Below, one piece after another: positions 8,621-17,619 of a stretch of DNA of 37,941 nucleotides. A program made the translations under genes and the position numbers. The notes beneath the pieces are model-generated. The model made no database searches. It was not told where the DNA came from and worked only from the letters and a program-made list of their open reading frames with translations. This DNA comes from Deltaproteobacteria bacterium (lineage in GTDB: Bacteria; Myxococcota_A; UBA9160; UBA6930): positions 1 to 37,941 of the forward strand of contig NYZB01000214.1 in NCBI GenBank assembly GCA_002687015.1, written 5' to 3'. Within the stretch, counting starts at the first letter, position 1. Every line of letters starts with the position of its first letter.

Positions 8621-9618
8621 GCCGGGGGGGTCGCGGGCTGCTCGCAGGGATCGGCAAGACCGCCCTGGGGCTCCTCGCCGGCCTCGCCGTGGCCTGTGGC
8701 TCCGAGCCGAATGAGATCGTCGAGCCGGTGCCGCCCGCTCCCGCGAGCCCCCAGGCCACCGTCATCCTGGAGCCACCCCGGATCGAGATCGGGGAGACCG
8801 CGATCCTGGAGATCGCCGTTTCCGTGCCGAGCGGTAGCCGGGTCACGGCCCTGCCCGTGCCCGAGGAGCCGCCGGGCGTCTGGGTGCTCGAAGCGGAGCC
8901 ACCGAGGATCGAGAAGCTCCCTGGGCGCGACGTGCACACCACGCGCTTCCGCGTGCGCGGCCGCGAGACCGGCTCCTTCGTCTGGCCGGCGCACGAGCTG
9001 ACGGTCATCGACCCCGAGGGCCGGGAGCAGCTCCTCTCCATCCCAGCGCGTCCCTTCCGTGTGGCCTCGGTCGTCAACGAGCTCCGGGAGCAGCAGACCT
9101 TCTTCTCGTACCGGGTGCCGAGCACCCTCGAACCCGCGGCGGAGGGGGGTGCCCTGCTGCCGGGGCTGATCGGCGCCCTGCTGGCGTGGGCCTCGCTGGG
9201 TCTGCTCCTCTTCGTACGCCGGGTACGCCGCGCCCGCGTCGCGGAGCCCCCTCCCCCGGAGCCCTCTCCCGTACCGTGGCAGGCTGCGCAGTCCACCTTC
9301 GCGGCGGCGGCGGAGATCGCGGAGAGCGATCCGATTCGCGCCGCGGACATGGCCTCCGCCGCTCTGCGCGTCTACACGGATCGCCGCTTCGCCTCGCACA
9401 CCAGGACGGCCACCACGCCACAGCTCCGCGCGGAAGAAGCGCCGTGGGTCCTGACGACGCGCTGGGGGCCGCTCCTGGATGTGCTCGAACGCCTCGACGA
9501 GCTGCGCTTCCGGCCTCTGGAATCCGACCTGGAGGCACGACGGGACGAGGTGCGGCGAGCGATCGACGATGCGCGCTCCTTCTACCTCGACTCCCCGACT
9601 CGGAGCGACCCGCCGTGA
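8617..9618 (+). CDS. Lipoprotein with one internal membrane segment, DUF4381/BatD-like
   Basis: This 333-residue protein has a lipoprotein-type signal peptide ending in LAVACGS (lipobox Cys at about residue 28). A beta-sandwich-like segment follows (about 45-150; PPRIEIGETAILEI is BatD-like). One transmembrane helix (about 178-200, LPGLIGALLAWASLGLLLFV) leads to a basic stretch and a helical C-terminal region (about 225-325). This layout, and its place between DUF58 and the VWA genes, match the DUF4381-type members of Bat clusters, but I cannot assign the family with certainty. It may hold the MoxR/VWA assembly at the inner membrane. The combination of lipobox and second membrane span is unusual. 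The start ATG overlaps the DUF58 stop. Confidence 0.7.
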   Translation: MSRGGRGLLAGIGKTALGLLAGLAVACGSEPNEIVEPVPPAPASPQATVILEPPRIEIGETAILEIAVSVPSGSRVTALPVPEEPPGVWVLEAEPPRIEKLPGRDVHTTRFRVRGRETGSFVWPAHELTVIDPEGREQLLSIPARPFRVASVVNELREQQTFFSYRVPSTLEPAAEGGALLPGLIGALLAWASLGLLLFVRRVRRARVAEPPPPEPSPVPWQAAQSTFAAAAEIAESDPIRAADMASAALRVYTDRRFASHTRTATTPQLRAEEAPWVLTTRWGPLLDVLERLDELRFRPLESDLEARRDEVRRAIDDARSFYLDSPTRSDPP

Positions 9619-9634
9619 CGCGGAGACCGCCCTC

Positions 9635-10702
9635 GTGAGCGAAGCCCTGGCCGGCGCGCTCCAGTCCCTGGCCGGCTGGCAGGTCGTGGGCTTCGCCGAG
9701 CCCGGATGGCTCTGGCTCGCTCCCCTCTGGCTGGCCTGGCTCGCCTTCTGTGGGCTGCGCCGCGCGCGGCCGGCACTCGGCTGGCCGGCCCTCCCCGAGG
9801 CCAGGGCCGCTGGGGCCCGCTTCTTCGATCCAGTGGCGCTCGCGACGGGCCTGCTCCGAGCCGCGGCCGGGCTGCTTCTGGTCGGCGCCCTGGCCGGGCC
9901 CATGGGCTCGGAGCAGGAGGTGCGCCTGCGCCACGATGGCCTCGATCTGGTGCTGGCCATCGACGCCTCGGGGAGCATGCGCGCCCTGGACACCGAGCAG
10001 GAGAACCGACCCGAGACCCGCCTCGCCCTGGCCAAGGAGGTCGTGGCGCGTTTTGCGCGGCACCGGGTGGCCGAGGGCGATCGCGTGGCGTTGGTCGTCT
10101 TCGGCGAGCGGGCCTTCACCCAATGCCCGCTCACGACCGACGGCGCCCTGCTCGCCAGCGCCCTCGACCAGGTACACGCGGGAATGGCCGGCGAAGCCAC
10201 CGCGCTGGGGGATGCCCTGGCCCTCTCCGTCAAGCGTGCGGGGGGAGAGCCGGGGGCCTTCAGCGGAACACCGAGCGCCGGGCGTCTGGTCGTGCTCCTG
10301 ACCGACGGCCGCTCGAACGCCGGAAAGGTCCCGCCCGAGATCGCGATGGGTCTGGCCACGCGGCACCGCGTCCGCGTCCACACCGTCGGGATCGGTAGCG
10401 AGGGCCAGGTGGCGATGTCGGACGGCCGCGGGGGAAGGCGCCTCGAACTCGAGCGACACGACCTCGACCCGGAGCAGCTGCGGCGCATCGCGACCTCCGC
10501 GGGCGGGCGCTTCTTCGAGGCGCGTTCCTCGGGCGATCTCGAGAGCGTCTACCGGGAGATCGACCGGCTCGAGCGCGTCGAACGCGAGGCGCCGCCGCGC
10601 TTGCTGGGCGCGCCGGTTCCCGAGCCCTTCCTTGCGACGGCGGGCGGGCTGATCGCCCTGCAGATCCTGCTCGCCCGGATCGTGGCGAGGCGCGTGCCGT
10701 GA
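9635..10702 (+). CDS. BatA-like VWA domain membrane protein
   Basis: This is a 355-residue inner-membrane protein. Two hydrophobic stretches (about 23-37 and 68-90) precede a VWA domain with the complete MIDAS motif AIDASGSMRALD and a later VLLTDGRSNAGK loop. IGSEGQVAM and a final hydrophobic helix (about 330-350) follow. In Bacteroides, BatA works with BatB-E in aerotolerance. The GTG at 9635 is preferred because it lies just after the upstream stop and opens an N-terminus typical of the family (EPGWLWLAPLWLAWLAF). Its TGA overlaps the next GTG. Confidence 0.87.
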   Translation: MSEALAGALQSLAGWQVVGFAEPGWLWLAPLWLAWLAFCGLRRARPALGWPALPEARAAGARFFDPVALATGLLRAAAGLLLVGALAGPMGSEQEVRLRHDGLDLVLAIDASGSMRALDTEQENRPETRLALAKEVVARFARHRVAEGDRVALVVFGERAFTQCPLTTDGALLASALDQVHAGMAGEATALGDALALSVKRAGGEPGAFSGTPSAGRLVVLLTDGRSNAGKVPPEIAMGLATRHRVRVHTVGIGSEGQVAMSDGRGGRRLELERHDLDPEQLRRIATSAGGRFFEARSSGDLESVYREIDRLERVEREAPPRLLGAPVPEPFLATAGGLIALQILLARIVARRVP

Positions 10703-12447
10703 ACGGCGCTCTCTCATGGCTCGCTCATCCGGAGGCGCTGCTCCCTCTGGGGCTCGCGTGGCTCTGCCTCGCCGCGGGTCTCGCGCTGGCCCATCGACGC
10801 GGCGAGCGCGGACTGGCCGCGCTGATCGGCGGGAACCCGGGCCGCGCCGACCGCTCGATCCGGGACCTGCTGGTCCTCGGCGCCCTGGGCCTGGTCACCA
10901 TCGCCTGGCTCGGACCGACCCTGGGCCATCGCACGACGCGGGTCCCGGCCAGCGGCCTGGACGTGGTGTTGCTGCTGGACGTCTCGCGCAGCATGGAGGC
11001 TCCGGACGTGGCCCCCGACCGGATGGCGCGGGCGCGCCGCCTGGCCCGCGGCGTGCTCGCCCGCCTGGGCGAAGGCGATCGCGCGGCCCTCGCGGTCTTC
11101 GCCGGACGGGGCGAGCTGCTCACGCCCCTGACCGCCGACAAGGGAGCCCTGGCCGAGATGCTTCCCGCCCTCGACACGGAGCTCCTGCGAGATACGGGCT
11201 CGAGAGGAGCCGCAGGCCTGCTGGCCGTGCTTCCGGCCTTCGACCGATCGGGTCTGCGCCCACGCCTGCTGCTGGTCGTGAGCGACGGAGAGGTGGGCGT
11301 CATTCCGGCGGCCGTCCGAGAGAGGATGGTCGAAGCCGAGCTGCGTGTCGTCACGGCCCTGCTCGGGACCGAGCGGGGCAGCCGCCTGCCGGACCACGGC
11401 CGCTACCTCCGGGACCGCGAGGGCCGGGAGGTGGTCTCGCAGCGCGAGGTCGGACGATTCGCCGAGTTGGTGGAGGCGACCGGGGGGCGCATCTTCCTCG
11501 CAGACGAGTGGGGCGAGATCGATTTCTCCGCGCTGATCGGCGAGGTGCGCCGCGACGCGGTGCCCGACGCCGAAGGGATGATCGAGAGGCGCGTGCCCGT
11601 CCCCTGGTTCGGGCTGCCCGCGGCGCTCGCGCTCGTCCTCCTCGCCCTCGAGGCCTGGCCCGCTGCGTGGTTGCGACGGCGCCACCCGGGCGCTCGCCCG
11701 CGCCGCGGCGTCGTACCTTCGGGCCTGGCGACCCGCGTGGGGGCGCGCGCCGCGCTGGTGACCCTGGGCGCCGGTCTCGCGATCGTGCCGCTCTCGTCGC
11801 GCACCGAGCCCGACCTGCGCGAGACCCTGGAGGCACGGCTCGCCGCCGAAGGGCCGGACGCGGGCCTGCTCATCGCCCTCGGCGTCGCCCGCGTTCGGGC
11901 TGGCGCCTCCCAGGAGGCCGAACACGCCTTCCGGGCCGCCGCCATGACGGCGCGACGCCCGGAGCTTGCGGCCCTCGCGTGGTTCGACCTGGGCGTGCTC
12001 GCCCTCGAGAGCGGGCGACTCGAAGAAGCACGGGACGCGTTCTTCGATGCGACGACAGCCAGTGGGGGAGACCGGAGCCTCGACCGAGAAGTGAAGTTCA
12101 ACCTGGAGTGGACCCTGGCCGCGTTGCGCAGCCGGGAGAACCCACCGTCCCCTCCCCCGCCCTCTTCGTCCGAGCGGGAGGAGGAGCCGAAAGAGAGCCG
12201 GGAACCGGCTGATGGAGACCCGGAAGCGGCCGAGCCGGAGCCGAGCCCCGAAATGCGAACCGGGGAGGAGGCCCGTGAACGCGAGGGCCCAACCGGCGCT
12301 CCCGATGCCGACGCCGAAACGCCGCCGCCCACTCTGGACGCTGAGAAGGCCGAGCAGTGGCTCGAGAACCTCGACGACGACGTGCGCAGTGCCCTCGAGA
12401 CGCGCTTCGAGAAGGACCCGGTGCGCCGCGACGGCCCGCGTTGGTGA
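10699..12447 (+). CDS. BatB/BatC-like fusion: VWA domain plus TPR region
   Basis: This 582-residue protein joins two functions that are separate in Bacteroides. The N-terminal half resembles BatB: two membrane helices (about 10-30 and 53-72), a VWA domain with MIDAS DVSRSMEAPD (about 94-103), VVSDGEVG, and a helix near 300-320. The C-terminal half resembles BatC: TPR-like helices (about 375-470; AWFDLGVLALESGRLEEARD) and an acidic, Pro/Glu-rich linker (about 478-550). It ends in AEQWLENLDDDVRSAL, close to the conserved BatC tail. GTG 10699 lies inside the upstream stop (GTGA). It probably forms the core of the MoxR-dependent membrane complex. Confidence 0.87.
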   Translation: MNGALSWLAHPEALLPLGLAWLCLAAGLALAHRRGERGLAALIGGNPGRADRSIRDLLVLGALGLVTIAWLGPTLGHRTTRVPASGLDVVLLLDVSRSMEAPDVAPDRMARARRLARGVLARLGEGDRAALAVFAGRGELLTPLTADKGALAEMLPALDTELLRDTGSRGAAGLLAVLPAFDRSGLRPRLLLVVSDGEVGVIPAAVRERMVEAELRVVTALLGTERGSRLPDHGRYLRDREGREVVSQREVGRFAELVEATGGRIFLADEWGEIDFSALIGEVRRDAVPDAEGMIERRVPVPWFGLPAALALVLLALEAWPAAWLRRRHPGARPRRGVVPSGLATRVGARAALVTLGAGLAIVPLSSRTEPDLRETLEARLAAEGPDAGLLIALGVARVRAGASQEAEHAFRAAAMTARRPELAALAWFDLGVLALESGRLEEARDAFFDATTASGGDRSLDREVKFNLEWTLAALRSRENPPSPPPPSSSEREEEPKESREPADGDPEAAEPEPSPEMRTGEEAREREGPTGAPDADAETPPPTLDAEKAEQWLENLDDDVRSALETRFEKDPVRRDGPRW

Positions 12448-13763
12448 TCCACCGCGCTTCCCTGGCCCGACCCCACCGCCCTTTCCTGGCCTGGTGGCTC
12501 GGAGCCCTGGTCTTCGCGGCACCGACGGCGGGAGCGGAGCCGCTCTGTCGAGCGACCGCTCGCGTCGAACCGGGGTCGCGGGACCGGGCGGCCGTGGTCG
12601 GTCAGGCCCTGGCCTTCTCGCTGGAAATCGATCAACGCCGGGATGTCTCCCGTGCACGCTTCCAGCCCGCGCTCTCCTTCCCCTCCTTTCGCGCCGAGTG
12701 GCTCCCCACCGAGAACCTGCCCGACCCCGATGAAGGCCGGCGCGCGTATCGGGAGCGACGTGTGCTGATCGCCGGCCATGCGGGCCGACTTCGGATTCCG
12801 GACATCGGTCTGCTCTGCGAGACCACCGGTGCGCGGGAGCTGGTCCGCGTGCCGGGCTTCGGCGTCGACGTCCAATCGCCACCCGAACAGGGACGACCGG
12901 CGGACTGGAAAGGGTTGATCGGACCCGTCGAGCTGACGCGAAGGGTGACCGCGCCCCAGGTCCAGCTCGGCGAGTCGCTCCGCGTCCTCGTGCGCGTCTC
13001 CGGATCGGGCAATGTCTGGGTTGCCGACCCGGCGCTCGAAGACTCGCTCCCCGCCCACGCCGCCGACGTATTCGTCCTTCCTTCCGAGACGCAGCGCGAC
13101 GCCGGGCGCGAGCTGCGTTTCCACCACCATCTCGCCTACGACGTCGTTCCCAGGGAGGAGGGGAGCCTCGCGCTGCCGGAGATCCGCATGGCGTTCTACG
13201 ACCCGGCGACCCGGAGCTACTCGCATGCACAGGTGGCCGAGCTCGTGGTGCCCGTGGCGGGCCGGGCGAAGCCAGCGGCCGACGAGATCCTCCCGGCGGA
13301 GCCGCCGAAGAGGAGCAGCGCGCGCCCTTCCGGGGACGCGCCCGGATCGGGTGTCGGCGTAGGAGCCGCGCTGCTCGGCGTCCTCGGGGCGGGCCTCGTG
13401 GGCCTCGGGCTCTGGTGGCGACGCCGAAGCGACTGGGCGCCCGACCGGCCCACCCGGATTCGAGAGTTGCTCCGTGAGGCCGACGAGGCTCTCGCCAACG
13501 ACGAGATCGATCGGGCCGGCGCCCTGCTCGGCTCGGCCGCACGTGCCGGCCTTGCGGGCGCGGCACCCGCCGACGCGGATGCGGCGCTGCGGGCCGCGGC
13601 CGAGGAGCTGCTGACGCGGGTCGACGACAACCCGGCCGCGCGGCCCTGGGCCATCCTGCTACACCGACTCGAGCGGCTGCGCTTCTCGGGGAGCCCGGAC
13701 CTCGCCGAGCTTCGCGCCGCACTCGCCGAGGCCTCGGCGCTCGCGAGAGGTGAGAGCGAATAG
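12444..13763 (+). CDS. BatD-like protein
   Basis: This is a 439-residue exported membrane protein. A signal peptide (about 1-31, ending APTAGAEP) leads to tandem beta-sandwich domains. The segment VELTRRVTAPQVQLGESLRVLVRVSGSGN (first 20: VELTRRVTAPQVQLGESLRV) is characteristic of BatD/Oxygen tolerance proteins. One transmembrane helix (about 313-332, GVGAALLGVLGAGLVGLGLW) is followed by a helical cytoplasmic tail. It closes the operon. The GTG start overlaps the BatB/C stop (GTGA), so four successive junctions in this operon are overlapping or nearly so. The role in oxygen or envelope stress is inferred from the family. Confidence 0.85.
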   Translation: MIHRASLARPHRPFLAWWLGALVFAAPTAGAEPLCRATARVEPGSRDRAAVVGQALAFSLEIDQRRDVSRARFQPALSFPSFRAEWLPTENLPDPDEGRRAYRERRVLIAGHAGRLRIPDIGLLCETTGARELVRVPGFGVDVQSPPEQGRPADWKGLIGPVELTRRVTAPQVQLGESLRVLVRVSGSGNVWVADPALEDSLPAHAADVFVLPSETQRDAGRELRFHHHLAYDVVPREEGSLALPEIRMAFYDPATRSYSHAQVAELVVPVAGRAKPAADEILPAEPPKRSSARPSGDAPGSGVGVGAALLGVLGAGLVGLGLWWRRRSDWAPDRPTRIRELLREADEALANDEIDRAGALLGSAARAGLAGAAPADADAALRAAAEELLTRVDDNPAARPWAILLHRLERLRFSGSPDLAELRAALAEASALARGESE

Positions 13764-13768
13764 GTTGC

Positions 13769-13774
13769 TAGGAT
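13769..13774 (+). promoter_or_regulatory. Candidate -10 of the fumarase gene
   Basis: TAGGAT lies 25 nt upstream of the fumarase ATG, in the 36-bp gap after the Bat operon. A GGGAGG Shine-Dalgarno sits about 5 nt before the start. No good -35 is visible. It suggests fumarase has its own transcript. Confidence 0.35.
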
Positions 13775-13799
13775 CCTCCCCCTGCCCACGGGAGGCCCC

Positions 13800-15406
<1,607 letters not shown>

Positions 15407-15410
<4 letters not shown>

Positions 15411-16210
15411 CCCTGCCGCCCACGGTCGTCGGGTGCACCCGGGGTGAGGGCGCGCCAGAATCCGTAGCGCCGCCCGCTCGCGTAGAGCCGGAGGATGTCG
15501 CGAAGCCGCGGCCACGACACGTGGGTCGCCATCTCATCCATCTGGGCCTCGCGCTTGGAGAGGCCGGCCTCGATCTGCGGCAGCGCCTCCAGCAGCAGAT
15601 CGGCCCCCCGCTCGGCCGTGCGCCATTGCAGAGAGAACACGGTGTCCTGGTCCGAGATTGGTACCTGGGCCTGGAGGATCACGTCGCCCGTATCGAAGTC
15701 GTCGTCCATCCAGTGGAGGGTGGAGCCGTGCTCGCCCTCGCCGCGGGCGAGGGCCCAGAAGTAGGGGAAGAGGCCGCGGTTGCGAGGAAGCAGCGCCCCG
15801 TGGACGTTGAGGGCGCCGAGGCGCGGAATCTCCAAGCAGGCGCGGCGAATGCGGTGGTTGAAGTGCAAGGACACCAGCAGGTCGGGCGCCACCGCGGCCA
15901 GGTGGGCCTGGTTCGACGGCGTGTTGATGTCGTCGACCGGAATCAGCGGAACATCGGACTCACGGCACAGCCGGTCGAGCGGGAGGCCCACTCCCCGCAA
16001 CCGCAGGATCCAGGTCTCCAGCGTCTTCAGCAGGGCGAAGCTCAGTCCGCCCTGGCGGAGGAGGCGCCAGACGCTGGCGGCGAGGGACTCGCCCGGGAAG
16101 ACCGAGTCAGCACGAAGAACCGCCGCGACCTCCCCCGGCCGGGCGGCCAACAGGCGCCCGAGGATGTGGTTCGCGAAGGCGCTCTCGTAGATCGCGACGA
16201 CGATCCGCAT
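15407..16210 (-). CDS. Stand-alone formyltransferase-family protein
   Basis: This 267-residue protein has the Rossmann-type formyltransferase fold of Fmt, PurN and ArnA. The catalytic triad is present: N135 and H137 in [13 protein letters not shown], and D173 in DFDTGDVI. It lacks the C-terminal Fmt oligonucleotide-binding domain, so initiator tRNA is an unlikely substrate. Similar proteins formylate amino-sugars or unknown amines using 10-formyltetrahydrofolate. The N-terminus ([17 protein letters not shown]) is unlike PurN. The gene has no obvious partner and faces fumarase tail to tail. ATG 16210 has a TAGACT hexamer 6 nt upstream and no Shine-Dalgarno. Confidence 0.83.
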
Positions 16211-16216
16211 CCGGGC

Positions 16217-16222
16217 AGTCTA
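16217..16222 (-). promoter_or_regulatory. -10-like hexamer just before the formyltransferase gene
   Basis: On the minus strand TAGACT ends exactly 6 nt before the ATG at 16210. No Shine-Dalgarno and no consensus -35 are visible. It is consistent with a leaderless message. Confidence 0.4.
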
Positions 16223-16294
16223 CTCGATCGCCGTGATGTCCTGGGCTCTCGACGATGCGAGGGAGAGGCATCGAAGGCCGCGGGCGGAGCGGAT

Positions 16295-17530
16295 TCAGCT
16301 CCCCAGCCCGCGCACCAGGCCGTGCACCCAGTCGTAGGCACTGTCTTCGTCTTCCTGGAAGTCGCCGGGTGAGATGCCGAGCCCTTCCATGCACCCCTGG
16401 GCGCCCGAGAAGTCGCCCACTTCGAAGGCCTCGGCGGTGCACAGCAGCTGACCGAGGCAACCGCTGTGGTCGAGGAGCGCGGCCAGGGCCTCTTCGGCCA
16501 GGTTCAGCTCCCGGAGCAGCTCCTCCTTGGGCCGACCGAGCAGGGCATCGATCGACGCCAGGATGCCGACCAGGAAGGCGCGTTCCGAGAGCTCGACGTC
16601 GCCGGAAAGGCGGCAGGCCAGGAGCTCGAGGAGGCGGCCGCGCTTCGCCGCCGTGATCAGCAAGGGGTCCCGGTGACCGCCGGGGCGGTTGTTGGCGAAG
16701 AGCAGGATGGCGATCCAACGCTGGAGCTGCCGCCGGCCCAGGTACACGAGCGCATCCTCGACACTGGAGAGACTCTGGGCGCGAGCCATCGAGGCGGAGT
16801 TCGCGATGCGGACCAGGCCGAGGCTCAGGTCGGCGTGCTGCTTCAGCTTCTGGGCCACCTCGTGGGTCTCCGCATCGCCCTGGACGCGACCCATCAGGTC
16901 GAGCAGCGCGCCGGTCTCGGCTTCGGGGGCCTTGCCCGAGACGATCTCGGCCTGGGCGAAGTAGAAGCCCTGGAAGGCGTCGAAGCCCAACGCGCGACAA
17001 CGTTCGAACTCGGCCCAGCTCGAGACCTTCTCGGCGAGCAGCTTCGGCCCCGCCCGCCGCAGCTCCCGGTAGAGACGCCTGAGCTGCTTGGGATCCGTTT
17101 CGAGCAGATCGACCTTCACCCAGTCGACGAGATCGAGGAGTTCCTCGCGCGGATCCCCAGGCACGTAGTCGTCGAGCGCGAGGGTGTAACCGGCCCTGCC
17201 CAGGTCTCGGCAGATCTGGACCAGCCGAGGGCTGGGGCTTATGTCTTCGAGGATCTCCACCACCGTCCTATCGGGGGGGAGCACCTTCATGACTCCGGCT
17301 TCGAGCACGGCAGCGGTCGCGTTGAAGAAGCCGATGCCCTCGCCCAGCACCGAGTCCGCGCCGAGGTTCATGAAGCTGTCGACGACGACCTGGGCAGCCG
17401 CCTGGTCCTGGTTCTCGAAATCGGCCCTGTGGCTCGTCGCGGAGGAGCGATAGAGGATCTCGTAGCCCATCACTCGTTCCGCCCGATCGACGATGGGCTG
17501 GCGCCCGATGAAGACGTTCGGAGAGGACAT
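16295..17530 (-). CDS. EAL/HDOD signalling protein with a degenerate EAL domain
   Basis: This 411-residue cytoplasmic protein joins an N-terminal EAL-like domain (about 1-205) to a HDOD domain (about 215-395), the YuxH/CdgJ type of architecture. The EAL motif is present as YEILYR. Asn in FFNAT, Glu in VEILED, the Asp pair in LDDYVPGD, Lys in VKVD and Glu in LLAEKV also remain. The loop 6 signature after the Asp pair (normally DFGTGYSS) is replaced, and the second Glu after AEKV is Ser. Cyclic-di-GMP hydrolysis is therefore doubtful and a binding or scaffold role is more likely. HDOD proteins of this kind often affect motility. It appears to be a single-gene unit with a TAGAAT hexamer 5 nt before the ATG. 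Confidence 0.9.
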   Translation of the reverse strand: MSSPNVFIGRQPIVDRAERVMGYEILYRSSATSHRADFENQDQAAAQVVVDSFMNLGADSVLGEGIGFFNATAAVLEAGVMKVLPPDRTVVEILEDISPSPRLVQICRDLGRAGYTLALDDYVPGDPREELLDLVDWVKVDLLETDPKQLRRLYRELRRAGPKLLAEKVSSWAEFERCRALGFDAFQGFYFAQAEIVSGKAPEAETGALLDLMGRVQGDAETHEVAQKLKQHADLSLGLVRIANSASMARAQSLSSVEDALVYLGRRQLQRWIAILLFANNRPGGHRDPLLITAAKRGRLLELLACRLSGDVELSERAFLVGILASIDALLGRPKEELLRELNLAEEALAALLDHSGCLGQLLCTAEAFEVGDFSGAQGCMEGLGISPGDFQEDEDSAYDWVHGLVRGLGS

Positions 17531-17535
17531 GGCCG

Positions 17536-17541
17536 ATTCTA
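17536..17541 (-). promoter_or_regulatory. -10-like hexamer just before the EAL/HDOD gene
   Basis: TAGAAT on the minus strand is a good -10 match and ends 5 nt before the ATG at 17530. There is no Shine-Dalgarno, again pointing to a leaderless start. Confidence 0.45.
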
Positions 17542-17585
17542 TCGACCGACCGGCCGCACCCTGGGATCGGGCAAGCCACCCACAT

Positions 17586-17607
17586 GGCTGGGCCCTTGCA
17601 CCCAGCC
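17586..17607 (-). terminator. Stem-loop downstream of the acylase gene
   Basis: GGCTGGG (17586-17592) pairs with CCCAGCC (17601-17607) around an 8-nt loop, 12 nt past the acylase stop on the minus strand. No U-run follows, so factor-independent termination is uncertain. It may mark the transcript end. Confidence 0.35.
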
Positions 17608-17619
17608 CACCTGGCGGCT

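Noticed and set aside
10714-13722. A 1002-codon open frame on the minus strand
   Set aside because: It is antisense to three Bat genes with clear VWA and TPR motifs. High GC makes long stop-free antisense frames common here.
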